Origin: Pseudomonadota bacterium
GTDB lineage: Bacteria; Myxococcota_A; Polyangia; Polyangiales; Polyangiaceae
Direction: 5' to 3'
Length of the DNA stretch: 5,968 bases
Assembly: GCA_023460875.1 (NCBI GenBank)
Contig: JAEWOQ010000539.1
Coordinates: 1 to 5,968 of the forward strand
Shown: piece by piece, positions 1 through 5,968 of the stretch
Layout: every line of letters starts with the position of its first letter
Numbering within the stretch: the first letter of the stretch is position 1
The notes under the pieces: model-generated
Told to the model about the DNA's origin: nothing
The model's input: only the letters and a program-made list of their open reading frames with translations
Databases searched by the model: none
Made by a program: the position numbers and the translations under genes

Positions 1-109
1 ACCGTCGATGACCACCACCTCGATTCCCGCTCCCCCGCGCTAGCAGATCCCCGGCGACTTCGTCGATGATGAACTCAACGGCCGTCCCGCCGCCAGCGCT
101 GTCCTCCAC
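1..109 (-). CDS. Possible N-terminal fragment of an unidentified leftward gene
   Basis: On the minus strand, the frame starting with GTG at 107-109 runs open to the left edge and reads like a folded protein: a Gly-rich start, then a helix-like F-I-I-D-E-V-A-G-D-L-L-A-R, then a strand-like I-E-V-V-V-I-D-G. No family is recognised. Only 36 codons are visible, the Shine-Dalgarno is at best a weak GGCGGG, and the same frame stays open to about 377 without a conventional start, so this may be chance openness in GC-rich DNA. A competing reading is the tail of a rightward gene ending at TGA 67-69, whose codons fit the high-GC bias less well. Confidence 0.3.
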   Translation of the reverse strand, partial: MEDSAGGGTAVEFIIDEVAGDLLARGSGNRGGGHRR

Positions 110-120
110 CAGCAGCCCGC

Positions 121-150
121 CGGCACAGCACAGCCCGGCACAGCACAGCC
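121..150. repeat. Perfect 15-bp tandem duplication
   Basis: The unit CGGCACAGCACAGCC occurs twice back to back (121-135 and 136-150), with one further matching base on each side. Two copies of an odd-length GC-rich unit suggest replication slippage. On the minus strand, in the frame of the possible left-edge gene, it would encode a repeated C-C-A-G-L-like peptide. That looks non-coding, and supports placing any real start to its left, around 109. Confidence 0.8.
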
Positions 151-258
151 CCCGTCCGTGACCGGCGGAGAGCGGGCTCTCCGCACCAGGACCCTCAGCG
201 CGCGCCGCCTGAAACTCGGCCGGATACCGCCAAACTTCCCCGTGGAGCGCGAAAAGGG

Positions 259-288
259 TTGCGGAGCTCTCCCTAGGTGCACTAGATA
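259..288 (+). promoter_or_regulatory. Candidate sigma-70-type promoter for tRNA-Leu
   Basis: A TTGCGG box at 259-264 is followed after 18 bases by TAGATA at 283-288, with a locally A-rich GAAAAGGG just upstream (251-258). Each box matches about half of the sigma-70 consensus, which is common in high-GC genomes. Transcription would start near 295, giving a leader of about 100 bases before the tRNA that RNase P would have to remove. No better-placed pair was found nearer the tRNA. The call rests on motif appearance only. Confidence 0.3.
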
Positions 289-398
289 CCCTCGCGCTCG
301 CTCCCCGGGACCAGCGACGACCAACGCGGTCGGAGTCGTTTCCGGAAGCAGGCTCCAGTAAGCTGGGAGCGAGTCAGACGGTGAGAGAGAACCCACCC

Positions 399-482
399 GC
401 GAAGGTGGCGGAACTGGCAGACGCGCTAGATTCAGGTTCTAGTGCCCGCAAGGGCGTGGAGGTTCAAGTCCTCTCCTTCGCA
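399..482 (+). tRNA. tRNA-Leu (anticodon CAG)
   Basis: The full cloverleaf folds by eye. The acceptor stem GCGAAGG (399-405) pairs perfectly with CCTTCGC (475-481), with discriminator A at 482. The anticodon stem CTAGA/TCTAG (426-430 with 438-442) encloses loop TTCAGGT, placing anticodon CAG at 433-435, which reads CUG leucine codons. A class II long variable arm, GCCC-GCAA-GGGC (444-455), is typical of tRNA-Leu. The T arm is 458-462 with 470-474 around loop TTCAAGT, with one G-T pair. The D arm begins GCG at 408 and closes at 422-424. No CCA is encoded: the bases after the discriminator are CGA. The 3' end would therefore be made by endonucleolytic cutting and CCA addition. CUG is a heavily used leucine codon in high-GC genomes, so the gene is likely important. 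Confidence 0.97.
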
Positions 483-486
483 CGAC

Positions 487-524
487 GAGCAGGCGGCCGG
501 GTAAGACACCCGGACCGCCTGCTC
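487..524 (+). terminator. Strong hairpin just after tRNA-Leu, probable intrinsic terminator
   Basis: The left arm GAGCAGGCGGCCGGGT (487-502) pairs along its entire length with the right arm at 508-524, leaving only A514 bulged and a five-base loop AAGAC. That is 16 base pairs, almost all G-C. The hairpin starts five bases after the mature tRNA end, fitting termination of the tRNA transcript. The downstream tract is poor in T (CCCATTT, 525-531), so it may be a non-canonical or assisted terminator. It could also act on transcripts of the convergent TPR gene, although no T-run follows on that strand either. Confidence 0.75.
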
Positions 525-724
525 CCCATTTAGGGGGGTCTATTTGGGGGTCACTGGAGGTGTCGTCGCGCCGGGAGCCCGCTCACGATGGCCCCAGCAG
601 CGCGGGGCGCCTCCTCGCGAGTCTGGGCGGCTGCTTCACGAGCCTGAGCGCCATCGCTTCGCTGTGAGCCGTATCGCCTCCCCGCCCCCGTTGCCGGTGG
701 CCACCGCGCGTGGATCGCGGCGGC
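525..724. other. Intergenic gap between tRNA terminator and TPR gene 3' end
   Basis: No credible gene is seen. Two G-runs in an imperfect direct repeat (ATTTAGGGGGGTC, then ATTTGGGGGTC) lie at 529-552. A perfect 12-bp palindrome CGGTGGCCACCG lies at 695-706, about 20 bases beyond the TPR stop codon, but it has no loop and no T-tract, so it is not called a terminator. No copy of the tRNA 3' end is present, so there is no sign of an integrated element. Confidence 0.5.
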
Positions 725-1540
725 TCAGACGAGGCCGACCTCGCGGCGGACCTGCATCGCAGGTTCAGCCGCCCAGAAGAACACCATGTCTCGGATCGTG
801 CGCACCGCCGCCTCCGTATGGACCGCCTCGAGCCCCGAGAGATCGCCCTCCGTGCGGCGAAGGATCTGTACGCAGGACACCACGTCGTCGGCGATCAACA
901 GAGCGGCGCGGGCGGCGCTGAGGCGGACTCGTAGACTGAAGTCGGCGGCGTCCAGGGGGCCGGCGGCGATGAAGGCCCGGGCGGCGTCTTCCACCCTTCC
1001 CTTGGAGAGCCACGGGACCGACTTGGACACGCGCCGCGCCAAGGGCTCGAGCTGCGCCTCCTCGTAGATGCCCGAGCCGAAGGAGCCATCCACGAGGCGT
1101 CCCGCGGCGGTCAGCAGCAGGCCGAGATCGATGGGCGGGAGCGCGTCGACGACGGCGAGCCGCCGCGCGATGTTCGCCATGGGTCGCGAGAGCAGGAAGA
1201 TCTGTTCCGCCTCCGAGCGCGCGGCGAAGCTCGCGGGGAGCACCAAGCCGACCGGATCCGTGAGCACGACAGCGATGGCGCCATCGAAGTCCGAGGCCAC
1301 GTAGAGGTCGAACTCGTGCACCCCGAAAGCGCGGGCGACCCGCTCGGCCGTCGCCCGCAGGGCGTGGCCGCTCTTCGGCCCGATGCGATCCCGCGCCGTG
1401 AGCCCGAAGCGCTCGAGACCAGGTGCGTAGATCTTGCTCATGCCCTCCGCCAGCTGCCCCAGCAACGCGCAGGCGGCTCGCTGACGCGCCAGCAGATCGA
1501 TCGCGACCAGGGTGGGCTCCGAGAAGGAGCCGTCGCGCAC
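725..1540 (-). other. C-terminal non-TPR domain, M48-peptidase-like but lacking HEXXH
   Basis: This is a protein domain within the large CDS, residues about 1465-1735. After a Gly/Ser/Pro-containing linker come an amphipathic helix (around 1524-1536, A-E-R-V-A-R-A-F-G-V), a strand pair with D-L-Y-V-A-S and A-V-V-L-T-D-P (about 1542-1560), then V-L-P-A-S-F and a helix beginning S-E-A-E-Q-I-F-L-L (1573-1581). This order matches the strand-then-helix core of M48-type metallopeptidases, in which the helix normally carries HEXXH. Here the equivalent five residues read R-P-M-A-N (1583-1587), so zinc binding and catalysis would be lost. The segment after it is helical and Leu/Ala-rich and ends E-V-G-L-V before the stop. 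The resemblance was recognised by eye from memory of C-terminal domains of myxobacterial TPR proteins. The family assignment is inference; the absence of HEXXH is directly seen. Confidence 0.45.
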
Positions 1541-4500
1541 GTAGGCGGTGCGGGGCTGCCGCGCTGCCCACGTGGACTGCTGCAGGTCCGTCGCGCCGTC
1601 GAGCAGCAACAGCGGGCCGAGGGCCAGCTGGGCCTCCGGGTTGCGCCCCATGCGATCGAAGACCTCGTGGAGGTCGCGCCAGGTCTCGAGGCGGAGAGAG
1701 TCGACCTCCAGGAGCTTCCGCAGCTCATCGAGGGCTCGGTCCCAATGGCCGCCTCTCCGCAGCCGAGCGGCGAGCTCCGTACGTAGGGTCGCGTCGCTCG
1801 GGCTCACCCCGAGCCCACGATCCAAGGTGGCGATGGCCTCGTCGACCAGCGCGAGTTCGTCGGCCTGGACCCGGGCCAGCTCGAGGGCGGCCGCCGCGAA
1901 GGCCTCGGGCTCGCACTCGGGCGCGTTCATGTAACGAATGAGCGCGCCGGCGTACTCGGCCCAGGCAGGCTGGTTGCCCGCCACACGTCGTTGGACGAGG
2001 AGCTCCTTCAGCTCCGTCGCTGCAGCGCCGGACAAGCCGACGATCGCGATGGCTTCGGCGTAGGCGGAGCAGGCCCCCTCGAGCTCCTTGTGCTGCCGCT
2101 GCAGACGCCCCAGGGTCGTCCACGCTTCGGCCCGCACCGACGGGTCGGGGCTCACCTCGGCGAGGCGCTGCGCCGTGTGCGCCGCCGCCGCGTCCTTCGT
2201 CGTGAGCTGAATGGTGAGCAACCGACGGAGGGCCTCGGGGTGATCCGAGCGCTTGGACAGCACCGCGTCGAGGGCCTTGCGGGCGGCATCGAGCCGCTCC
2301 AGGCGCTCATGCTGGAGCTCGGCGAGGCGCAAGCTCGCGGCCACCACCACGTCGTCCTCCGGGTGCGTGGCGAGCACCCGCTCCAGGCGCGCCGCCGCCT
2401 GCCCCCACTGGGCATCTCGGCAGAACAGATCCGCGAGCTCCAGTAGGATCGGTACGTTCTGTGGCAGCTGCTTCTCGACCCGGAGCAGCGCCGCGAGGGC
2501 CGCCGGCAGGTCTCCCTTGTGATCCGCGTAGAGGTTCGCCACCGCGATCCAGTGACGGGCGCCGTGATCCGGATCGCTCGTGCGTTGGGCCGCGCTCGAG
2601 AGCACGTTGATCAGGCGATCGAGCTCGCCCTCGGCCACGAGCAGCTTCACGAGTGCCCCCGCGGCGCTGAGCCGGTCGGGGTGGACCTCCAGCGCCCGCT
2701 CGAGCGCCGTCGCCGCAGCGGCGACCTCGCCTCGGTTGCAGCGGAGGTCAGCGGCCCGCTCGAGCAGGCGCCCAGCGCGCTGCACGTCTCGGGTGATCTT
2801 CGCCTCGCCCGCCGCCGCCTCCTCGAGCAACTGGGGATCGCCGATCGACTCCGCGACGCGGCTCACTCCGCGCGCGGCCGCGAGGTTCTCCGGGTCTCGC
2901 TCCAGGGCAGCGCGATAGCGCTCGAGGGCGCGCACTGGGTTGAGGGGCTCGAAGTACTCGCCGAGGCGGGTGTCATGGGCCGCGGCGACGGACGGCTGGG
3001 CCACGTTGCCGAGCTGCGCGTCGACCTCAGCGAGCGCCTGGGAAGGCTCCGTGCCCTGCGGTTGCTCTCCGCGGAGGGCCGCCCGCTCGGCGACCTCGAG
3101 GGCCCGACGATCGAGGGGCGCGCGCACGAGGATGGCGTGACACTCGGCCCAGGTGGGCCGCCCAGCGGCCTCGTCGAGGCGCACGATCTCCCGCAGCGCG
3201 GCGACCTGGGCGGCTGGATCCACGAACGTCTCTGCCTGCACCAGCAACACGCGTCGAAGCTCCTCCGCGCGTCCGAGATCCGCGTAGAGCCCCTCGAGGG
3301 CCATCAGCGCCCCCACGTGCGACGGGGCATCCCGGAGCACCGCCTCGAAGTTCTGCGCGGCCCGCGCGGGATCCTTGAGATCGTCGCGACACACGTCGCC
3401 GGCGCGCAAGCGCGCGGTCACGCGCATCATCACGTCCGTGGCTCCCTCTGCCTCCACCTCGAGATCCGCCGCGAGCGCCTCGAACTGCCCGGTCCGGGCC
3501 AACAGGCGCGCGCGGCCGTCCAGCGCCGCGCGCAGGCCGGGCCGGGCCTCGAGGGCGGATCCATACGCCGCGAGCGCCTTGTCCGCGCGATCGAGGTGCG
3601 ACTCGTACACCTCCGCGAGGCGGAGGGCGACGCGGGCCTTGGTGACCTCCGCGTCCGCGCTCTGGAGCTCCCCCTCGATGACCTGGACCAACTCCTTGTG
3701 TTTCCCGGTGGCCTCGAGCAGGCGCTGGTAGTCGTGCAAGGCGGCGGTGTGCGCCCCGTGGGCCTCGACCGCCCGACGATAGAGGTCGAGCGCCTCGTCT
3801 TCCTTGCCCAGGGACTCCTCGCAGAGGCGCCCCATGCGGTGGAGAATGGCCGCCCGCTGCTCGGGCCGGCCCGCGATGGCGAGCTCCTTCCGATAGATCT
3901 CGAGGAGGTCGTCCCAGCGCCCTGCCCGGACGTGGATACGCCCCAGGCTGGACAGAACCGGCGCATAGCGAGGATCGAGGGCCAGCACGTCGCGGTAGTG
4001 AGCCAACGCCGCGTCGTCGTCCCGGAGCAGGTCCTCGCTCACCTCCCCTGCCCGGTGGATCAAGGCCACCTTGCGCTTGGGCTCCTCGAGCAGCCTCGCC
4101 TCGTGAATCAGCCCGTCGACGAGGGCCTCCCACTCGCCGCTGCGCTCGGCGGCGCGTTGCAGCGCGTGGAGGGCCGCGAAATGCCGCTCATCGAGCTGGA
4201 GGATGCGACGATAGGTGTGCACGGCCCGCTGCGGGGCGTGGAGCAGGTCCTCGAAGATGCGACCGATCTTGAAGAGGAACGTGAACTTGGTCTCCGCGTC
4301 CTCCGCCTGCTCGACGGCACGCTCGTAGAGCTCGACGAGCTCGTTGAAGCGCCTCGCCTCCGAGTACAGCCGGCTCAGGGCACGGAAGGAGGGCTCGTAG
4401 CCGGGAACGATCCCCAGAGCGCGCGCGTGGTGCGCGATGGCCTGCTCACGCTCGTTCAGCTGGCGCTCGTAGATCTCCGCCACGCGGTGATAGGCCGCGG

Positions 4501-5968
4501 CGCGTCGCTCGGGCTCCAGAGCGTTGTTCGCCTCGCGCAGATGGAGGGCGACGAGCGGCTGCCACAGCTGCGCCTGACCGTAGAGCTTGGCCAACGCCTG
4601 GAGGGCCGGTAGATGGGTCGGATCTAGGGACAGCGCGCGCTCGTACCAGTCGATCGCGCGGCTCTCGTCTCCCAGGTGCCGCTCGGCGAGCTCCGCGCTG
4701 CGCATCACCCAGTCGAGCTGCGCCGAGGGATCGTCGCTCAAGGTCACGAGCCGCTCATAGGCGGCGGCGAGCGCCTCATGGTCCTGGACGCGCTGATAGC
4801 ACCGCGCCAGCTCTTCGAGGATCATCGAGTCCTCGGGCTGGAGTCGCGTCGCTCGCTCGAGGGCGTGCACGGCGCCGCGCAGATCGCCGAGGCGGTCTGC
4901 GTGCACCCGCGCCGTCCGATACAGCGCAGTCGCTTGCACCCCGGGGTCGGCGGTCGCGGAGACCTGCGCCTCCAGCGCGACGATCAGGTCGCGATAGCGT
5001 CGGTGGCTTTCGTGCAGACGCTGCAAGTCCCGCAGAGCCCCCGACACTTCCGGGGCCGCGTCGAAGGCTTGCTGGAAGAGCTCCGTGGCCAGGGCGGCGT
5101 CGCCCTTGTGCACCTCGGTCAGGCGCGCCCGCTCCGCCACGCGCGCCGCGCGCAAGGGCGCCTCGGCTGCGGAGACCTGCGCCAGCTGCTCCAGGCTTCG
5201 ATCCAGCGCGCCCCAGGCGTGAGCCCGTCGCTGACAGCGCGCGACCGCCCGAAGGATGGCGCCGTCCGCCGGGGCAAGCTCGAGGGCCGCCTCGTAGGCG
5301 GCGCGAGCCTCCGCCTTCTTCTCGAGGCGGTCTTCGAGCAGCCGCCCCTTCTCGTAGAGCAGGGCGGCCTTGTCCTCGTTCCTCGCGGTCAAGCGGACCT
5401 GGGCGTCGAAGAGGGCGAGCGCCTCCGCGTGGGACCCTTGACGGAGCAGCGCGCGGCGCAGGCCCGCGACGCTGGGTTCGTGATCGGCGACGAGGGAGAG
5501 GGCAGTGCGATAGTGTTCGATGGCCTCGGTGAGCGCCTCGAGGGGATACTCGAGCAGGCGCGCCATCTCGTAGTGCAGCCGCGCTCGCCGCACGGGCTCC
5601 TTCGTCTCCGGCAGCCGCGCCTTGCAGAGTTCGACGAGGCTGCGGGCGGCCTCGACGCGATCGGCGACGCCCCCCGCGTTCGTTGGCTCGACCAAGCTCT
5701 CAGAGCCGGGCCCCTCGTAGGGGCGGATGGACAGCGCCGTGCGGCGCCGCAACTCGGAGGCGTCCAGCAAGGCGCTGTCGTTCAGGAGGATCGTCTTGTC
5801 TGTGACCGCGACGGGCGCCTTCACGACCTCGGCTCGTGAGGCGGGCGGCTGGACGTCCTCGCGCCGAGGAGGCGCGGGGGGCGGCGGCACCGAGCGGGGC
5901 CGGGGTCCGGCAGGTGGAGCGGCGGACGACACGTGCGCTGCGGCTGGCGCTGCGGTGACGGCTGGTAC
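725..5968 (-). CDS. Giant TPR-repeat scaffold protein with degenerate peptidase-like C-terminus (5' partial)
   Basis: A single leftward frame ends in TGA at 725-727 and is still open at the right edge. The first usable in-window start is a GTG at 5930-5932, giving 1,735 residues, but no Shine-Dalgarno precedes it and the 12 codons upstream continue the same Pro/Ala-rich style. The true start is therefore probably outside the window. Numbering from that GTG: residues 1-42 are a Pro/Ala-rich linker; 43-110 are a short mixed region; about 114-1449 are repeated helical pairs with TPR signatures (A..Y..G...ED, Y..AL.LDP, AL..L..LY, W..L); about 1465-1735 are a non-TPR domain. No transmembrane segment is evident, and the real N-terminus is not visible, so a signal peptide cannot be judged. 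TPR arrays usually bind other proteins, so a cytoplasmic or complex-assembling scaffold is the inferred role. The partner is unknown. Large TPR proteins of this build occur in myxobacteria, some tied to motility, but nothing here assigns this one. It stands alone in the window and converges with the tRNA gene. Confidence 0.93.
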   Translation of the reverse strand, partial: VPAVTAAPAAAHVSSAAPPAGPRPRSVPPPPAPPRREDVQPPASRAEVVKAPVAVTDKTILLNDSALLDASELRRRTALSIRPYEGPGSESLVEPTNAGGVADRVEAARSLVELCKARLPETKEPVRRARLHYEMARLLEYPLEALTEAIEHYRTALSLVADHEPSVAGLRRALLRQGSHAEALALFDAQVRLTARNEDKAALLYEKGRLLEDRLEKKAEARAAYEAALELAPADGAILRAVARCQRRAHAWGALDRSLEQLAQVSAAEAPLRAARVAERARLTEVHKGDAALATELFQQAFDAAPEVSGALRDLQRLHESHRRYRDLIVALEAQVSATADPGVQATALYRTARVHADRLGDLRGAVHALERATRLQPEDSMILEELARCYQRVQDHEALAAAYERLVTLSDDPSAQLDWVMRSAELAERHLGDESRAIDWYERALSLDPTHLPALQALAKLYGQAQLWQPLVALHLREANNALEPERRAAAYHRVAEIYERQLNEREQAIAHHARALGIVPGYEPSFRALSRLYSEARRFNELVELYERAVEQAEDAETKFTFLFKIGRIFEDLLHAPQRAVHTYRRILQLDERHFAALHALQRAAERSGEWEALVDGLIHEARLLEEPKRKVALIHRAGEVSEDLLRDDDAALAHYRDVLALDPRYAPVLSSLGRIHVRAGRWDDLLEIYRKELAIAGRPEQRAAILHRMGRLCEESLGKEDEALDLYRRAVEAHGAHTAALHDYQRLLEATGKHKELVQVIEGELQSADAEVTKARVALRLAEVYESHLDRADKALAAYGSALEARPGLRAALDGRARLLARTGQFEALAADLEVEAEGATDVMMRVTARLRAGDVCRDDLKDPARAAQNFEAVLRDAPSHVGALMALEGLYADLGRAEELRRVLLVQAETFVDPAAQVAALREIVRLDEAAGRPTWAECHAILVRAPLDRRALEVAERAALRGEQPQGTEPSQALAEVDAQLGNVAQPSVAAAHDTRLGEYFEPLNPVRALERYRAALERDPENLAAARGVSRVAESIGDPQLLEEAAAGEAKITRDVQRAGRLLERAADLRCNRGEVAAAATALERALEVHPDRLSAAGALVKLLVAEGELDRLINVLSSAAQRTSDPDHGARHWIAVANLYADHKGDLPAALAALLRVEKQLPQNVPILLELADLFCRDAQWGQAAARLERVLATHPEDDVVVAASLRLAELQHERLERLDAARKALDAVLSKRSDHPEALRRLLTIQLTTKDAAAAHTAQRLAEVSPDPSVRAEAWTTLGRLQRQHKELEGACSAYAEAIAIVGLSGAAATELKELLVQRRVAGNQPAWAEYAGALIRYMNAPECEPEAFAAAALELARVQADELALVDEAIATLDRGLGVSPSDATLRTELAARLRRGGHWDRALDELRKLLEVDSLRLETWRDLHEVFDRMGRNPEAQLALGPLLLLDGATDLQQSTWAARQPRTAYVRDGSFSEPTLVAIDLLARQRAACALLGQLAEGMSKIYAPGLERFGLTARDRIGPKSGHALRATAERVARAFGVHEFDLYVASDFDGAIAVVLTDPVGLVLPASFAARSEAEQIFLLSRPMANIARRLAVVDALPPIDLGLLLTAAGRLVDGSFGSGIYEEAQLEPLARRVSKSVPWLSKGRVEDAARAFIAAGPLDAADFSLRVRLSAARAALLIADDVVSCVQILRRTEGDLSGLEAVHTEAAVRTIRDMVFFWAAEPAMQVRREVGLV
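1586..5593 (-). repeat. Array of about 18 double-TPR units, ~72 residues (~216 bp) each
   Basis: This is a protein-level repeat inside the large CDS, residues about 114-1449. Equivalent landmarks (the A.L/Y..G/A...E helix that opens each unit) fall near residues 117, 190, 263, 336, 409, 480, 552, 623, 695, 768, 840, 911, 983, 1053, 1126, 1199, 1269 and 1343, with a final half unit at 1415. Spacing stays at 70-76 residues. Each unit is one longer TPR, with an E-D-x-L and charged turn between its helices and an L-D-P-like end, followed by a shorter TPR ending near W/Y-x-x-L. The units are diverged in sequence, so the array is old and not a recent DNA duplication. Units from about 190 to 905 are the clearest; the 911 unit is degenerate. 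Such an array should form a long right-handed superhelix. Confidence 0.85.
5807..5968 (-). other. Pro/Ala-rich N-terminal linker, open at window edge
   Basis: This low-complexity segment of the large CDS covers the visible N-terminus and is rich in Pro, Ala and Arg, with a run of four prolines at residues 16-19. The frame upstream of the GTG at 5932 continues as V-P-A-V-T-A-A-P-A-A-A-H with no stop. Pro/Ala linkers usually separate folded domains, so another domain may lie further upstream beyond the window. Alternatively this is simply a disordered N-terminal tail. Confidence 0.6.

Larger units (their letters stand above)
110..398. other. Intergenic leader upstream of tRNA-Leu
   Basis: Apart from the 15-bp duplication and the promoter candidate, this stretch holds one small hairpin, GCTCCAG (352-358) against CTGGGAGC (363-370) with one bulged base and loop TAAG. 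It would lie in the tRNA 5' leader. Frames that span it (for example the minus-strand frame 40-396, with a GTG start) have poor protein character and cross the promoter candidate, so no gene is called. Confidence 0.5.

Noticed and set aside
40..396. 118-codon minus-strand frame upstream of the tRNA
   Set aside because: It has a GTG start within three bases of the tRNA 5' end, Ser/Pro/Arg-rich non-protein-like composition, repeats caused by the 15-bp duplication, and no recognisable domain.
399..482. tRNA-Leu as an attachment site of an integrated element
   Set aside because: No second copy of the tRNA 3' end, no integrase gene and no composition shift are visible in the window.
695..706. Perfect 12-bp palindrome after the TPR stop as a terminator
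   Set aside because: It has no loop and no following T-tract on the minus strand. Short GC palindromes are expected by chance in this DNA.
544..921. 125-codon rightward frame in the gap and over the TPR 3' end
   Set aside because: Its composition is Arg/Pro-rich and it overlaps the well-supported TPR gene on the other strand. No ribosome binding site is seen.
765..1571. 268-codon minus-strand frame over the C-terminal domain
   Set aside because: It is an Arg/Gly/Ala-rich frame-shifted shadow of the main gene. The main frame continues uninterrupted to its stop at 725.
3027..4133. 368-codon minus-strand frame overlapping the TPR gene in another frame
   Set aside because: The translation is dominated by Arg, Gly, Pro and Ala, typical of a shifted frame in GC-rich coding DNA, while the overlapping frame has clear TPR signatures.
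2519..4612. 697-codon rightward open frame over the TPR gene
   Set aside because: It is exactly in codon register with the leftward gene, so it stays open simply because that gene almost never uses TCA, CTA or TTA codons. Its translation is an R/G/L-rich antisense of TPR helices with no domain character.
4676..5839. 387-codon rightward open frame near the right end
   Set aside because: It has the same in-register antisense origin. It ends where the TPR gene happens to use a TCA serine codon.

Overview
The window comes from a very GC-rich bacterium. Codons in the main gene end mostly in G or C, and the gene encodes a giant tetratricopeptide-repeat (TPR) protein ending in a peptidase-like relic. 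Proteins of this build are familiar from myxobacteria (Myxococcota, former Deltaproteobacteria), so that is the likely source. This is inference from style and codon use, not from a marker gene.

Layout. Positions 1-398 hold no convincing complete gene. The leftmost ~109 bases may encode the start of a leftward gene that runs off the edge. A perfect 15-bp tandem duplication lies at 121-150, and a weak promoter candidate for the tRNA lies near 259-288. A complete rightward tRNA-Leu with anticodon CAG occupies 399-482. It has no encoded CCA and is followed within five bases by a very stable hairpin (487-524), probably its terminator. Positions 525-724 are a plain intergenic stretch.

The rest, 725 to the right edge, is one leftward reading frame of at least 1,735 residues, or 1,747 if read to the edge. 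From its N-terminal side it carries a Pro/Ala-rich linker still open at the window border, about 18 consecutive ~72-residue double-TPR units with one degenerate stretch in the middle, and a ~270-residue C-terminal domain. That domain resembles a zinc-peptidase (M48-like) fold without its catalytic residues. The long rightward reading frames over this gene are antisense shadows.

The tRNA and the TPR gene converge and have no evident functional link. The TPR protein is most likely a non-enzymatic scaffold for protein-protein contacts, but its partner and pathway cannot be read from this window. The least ordinary features here are the regular 72-residue period and the apparently dead C-terminal peptidase-like domain.
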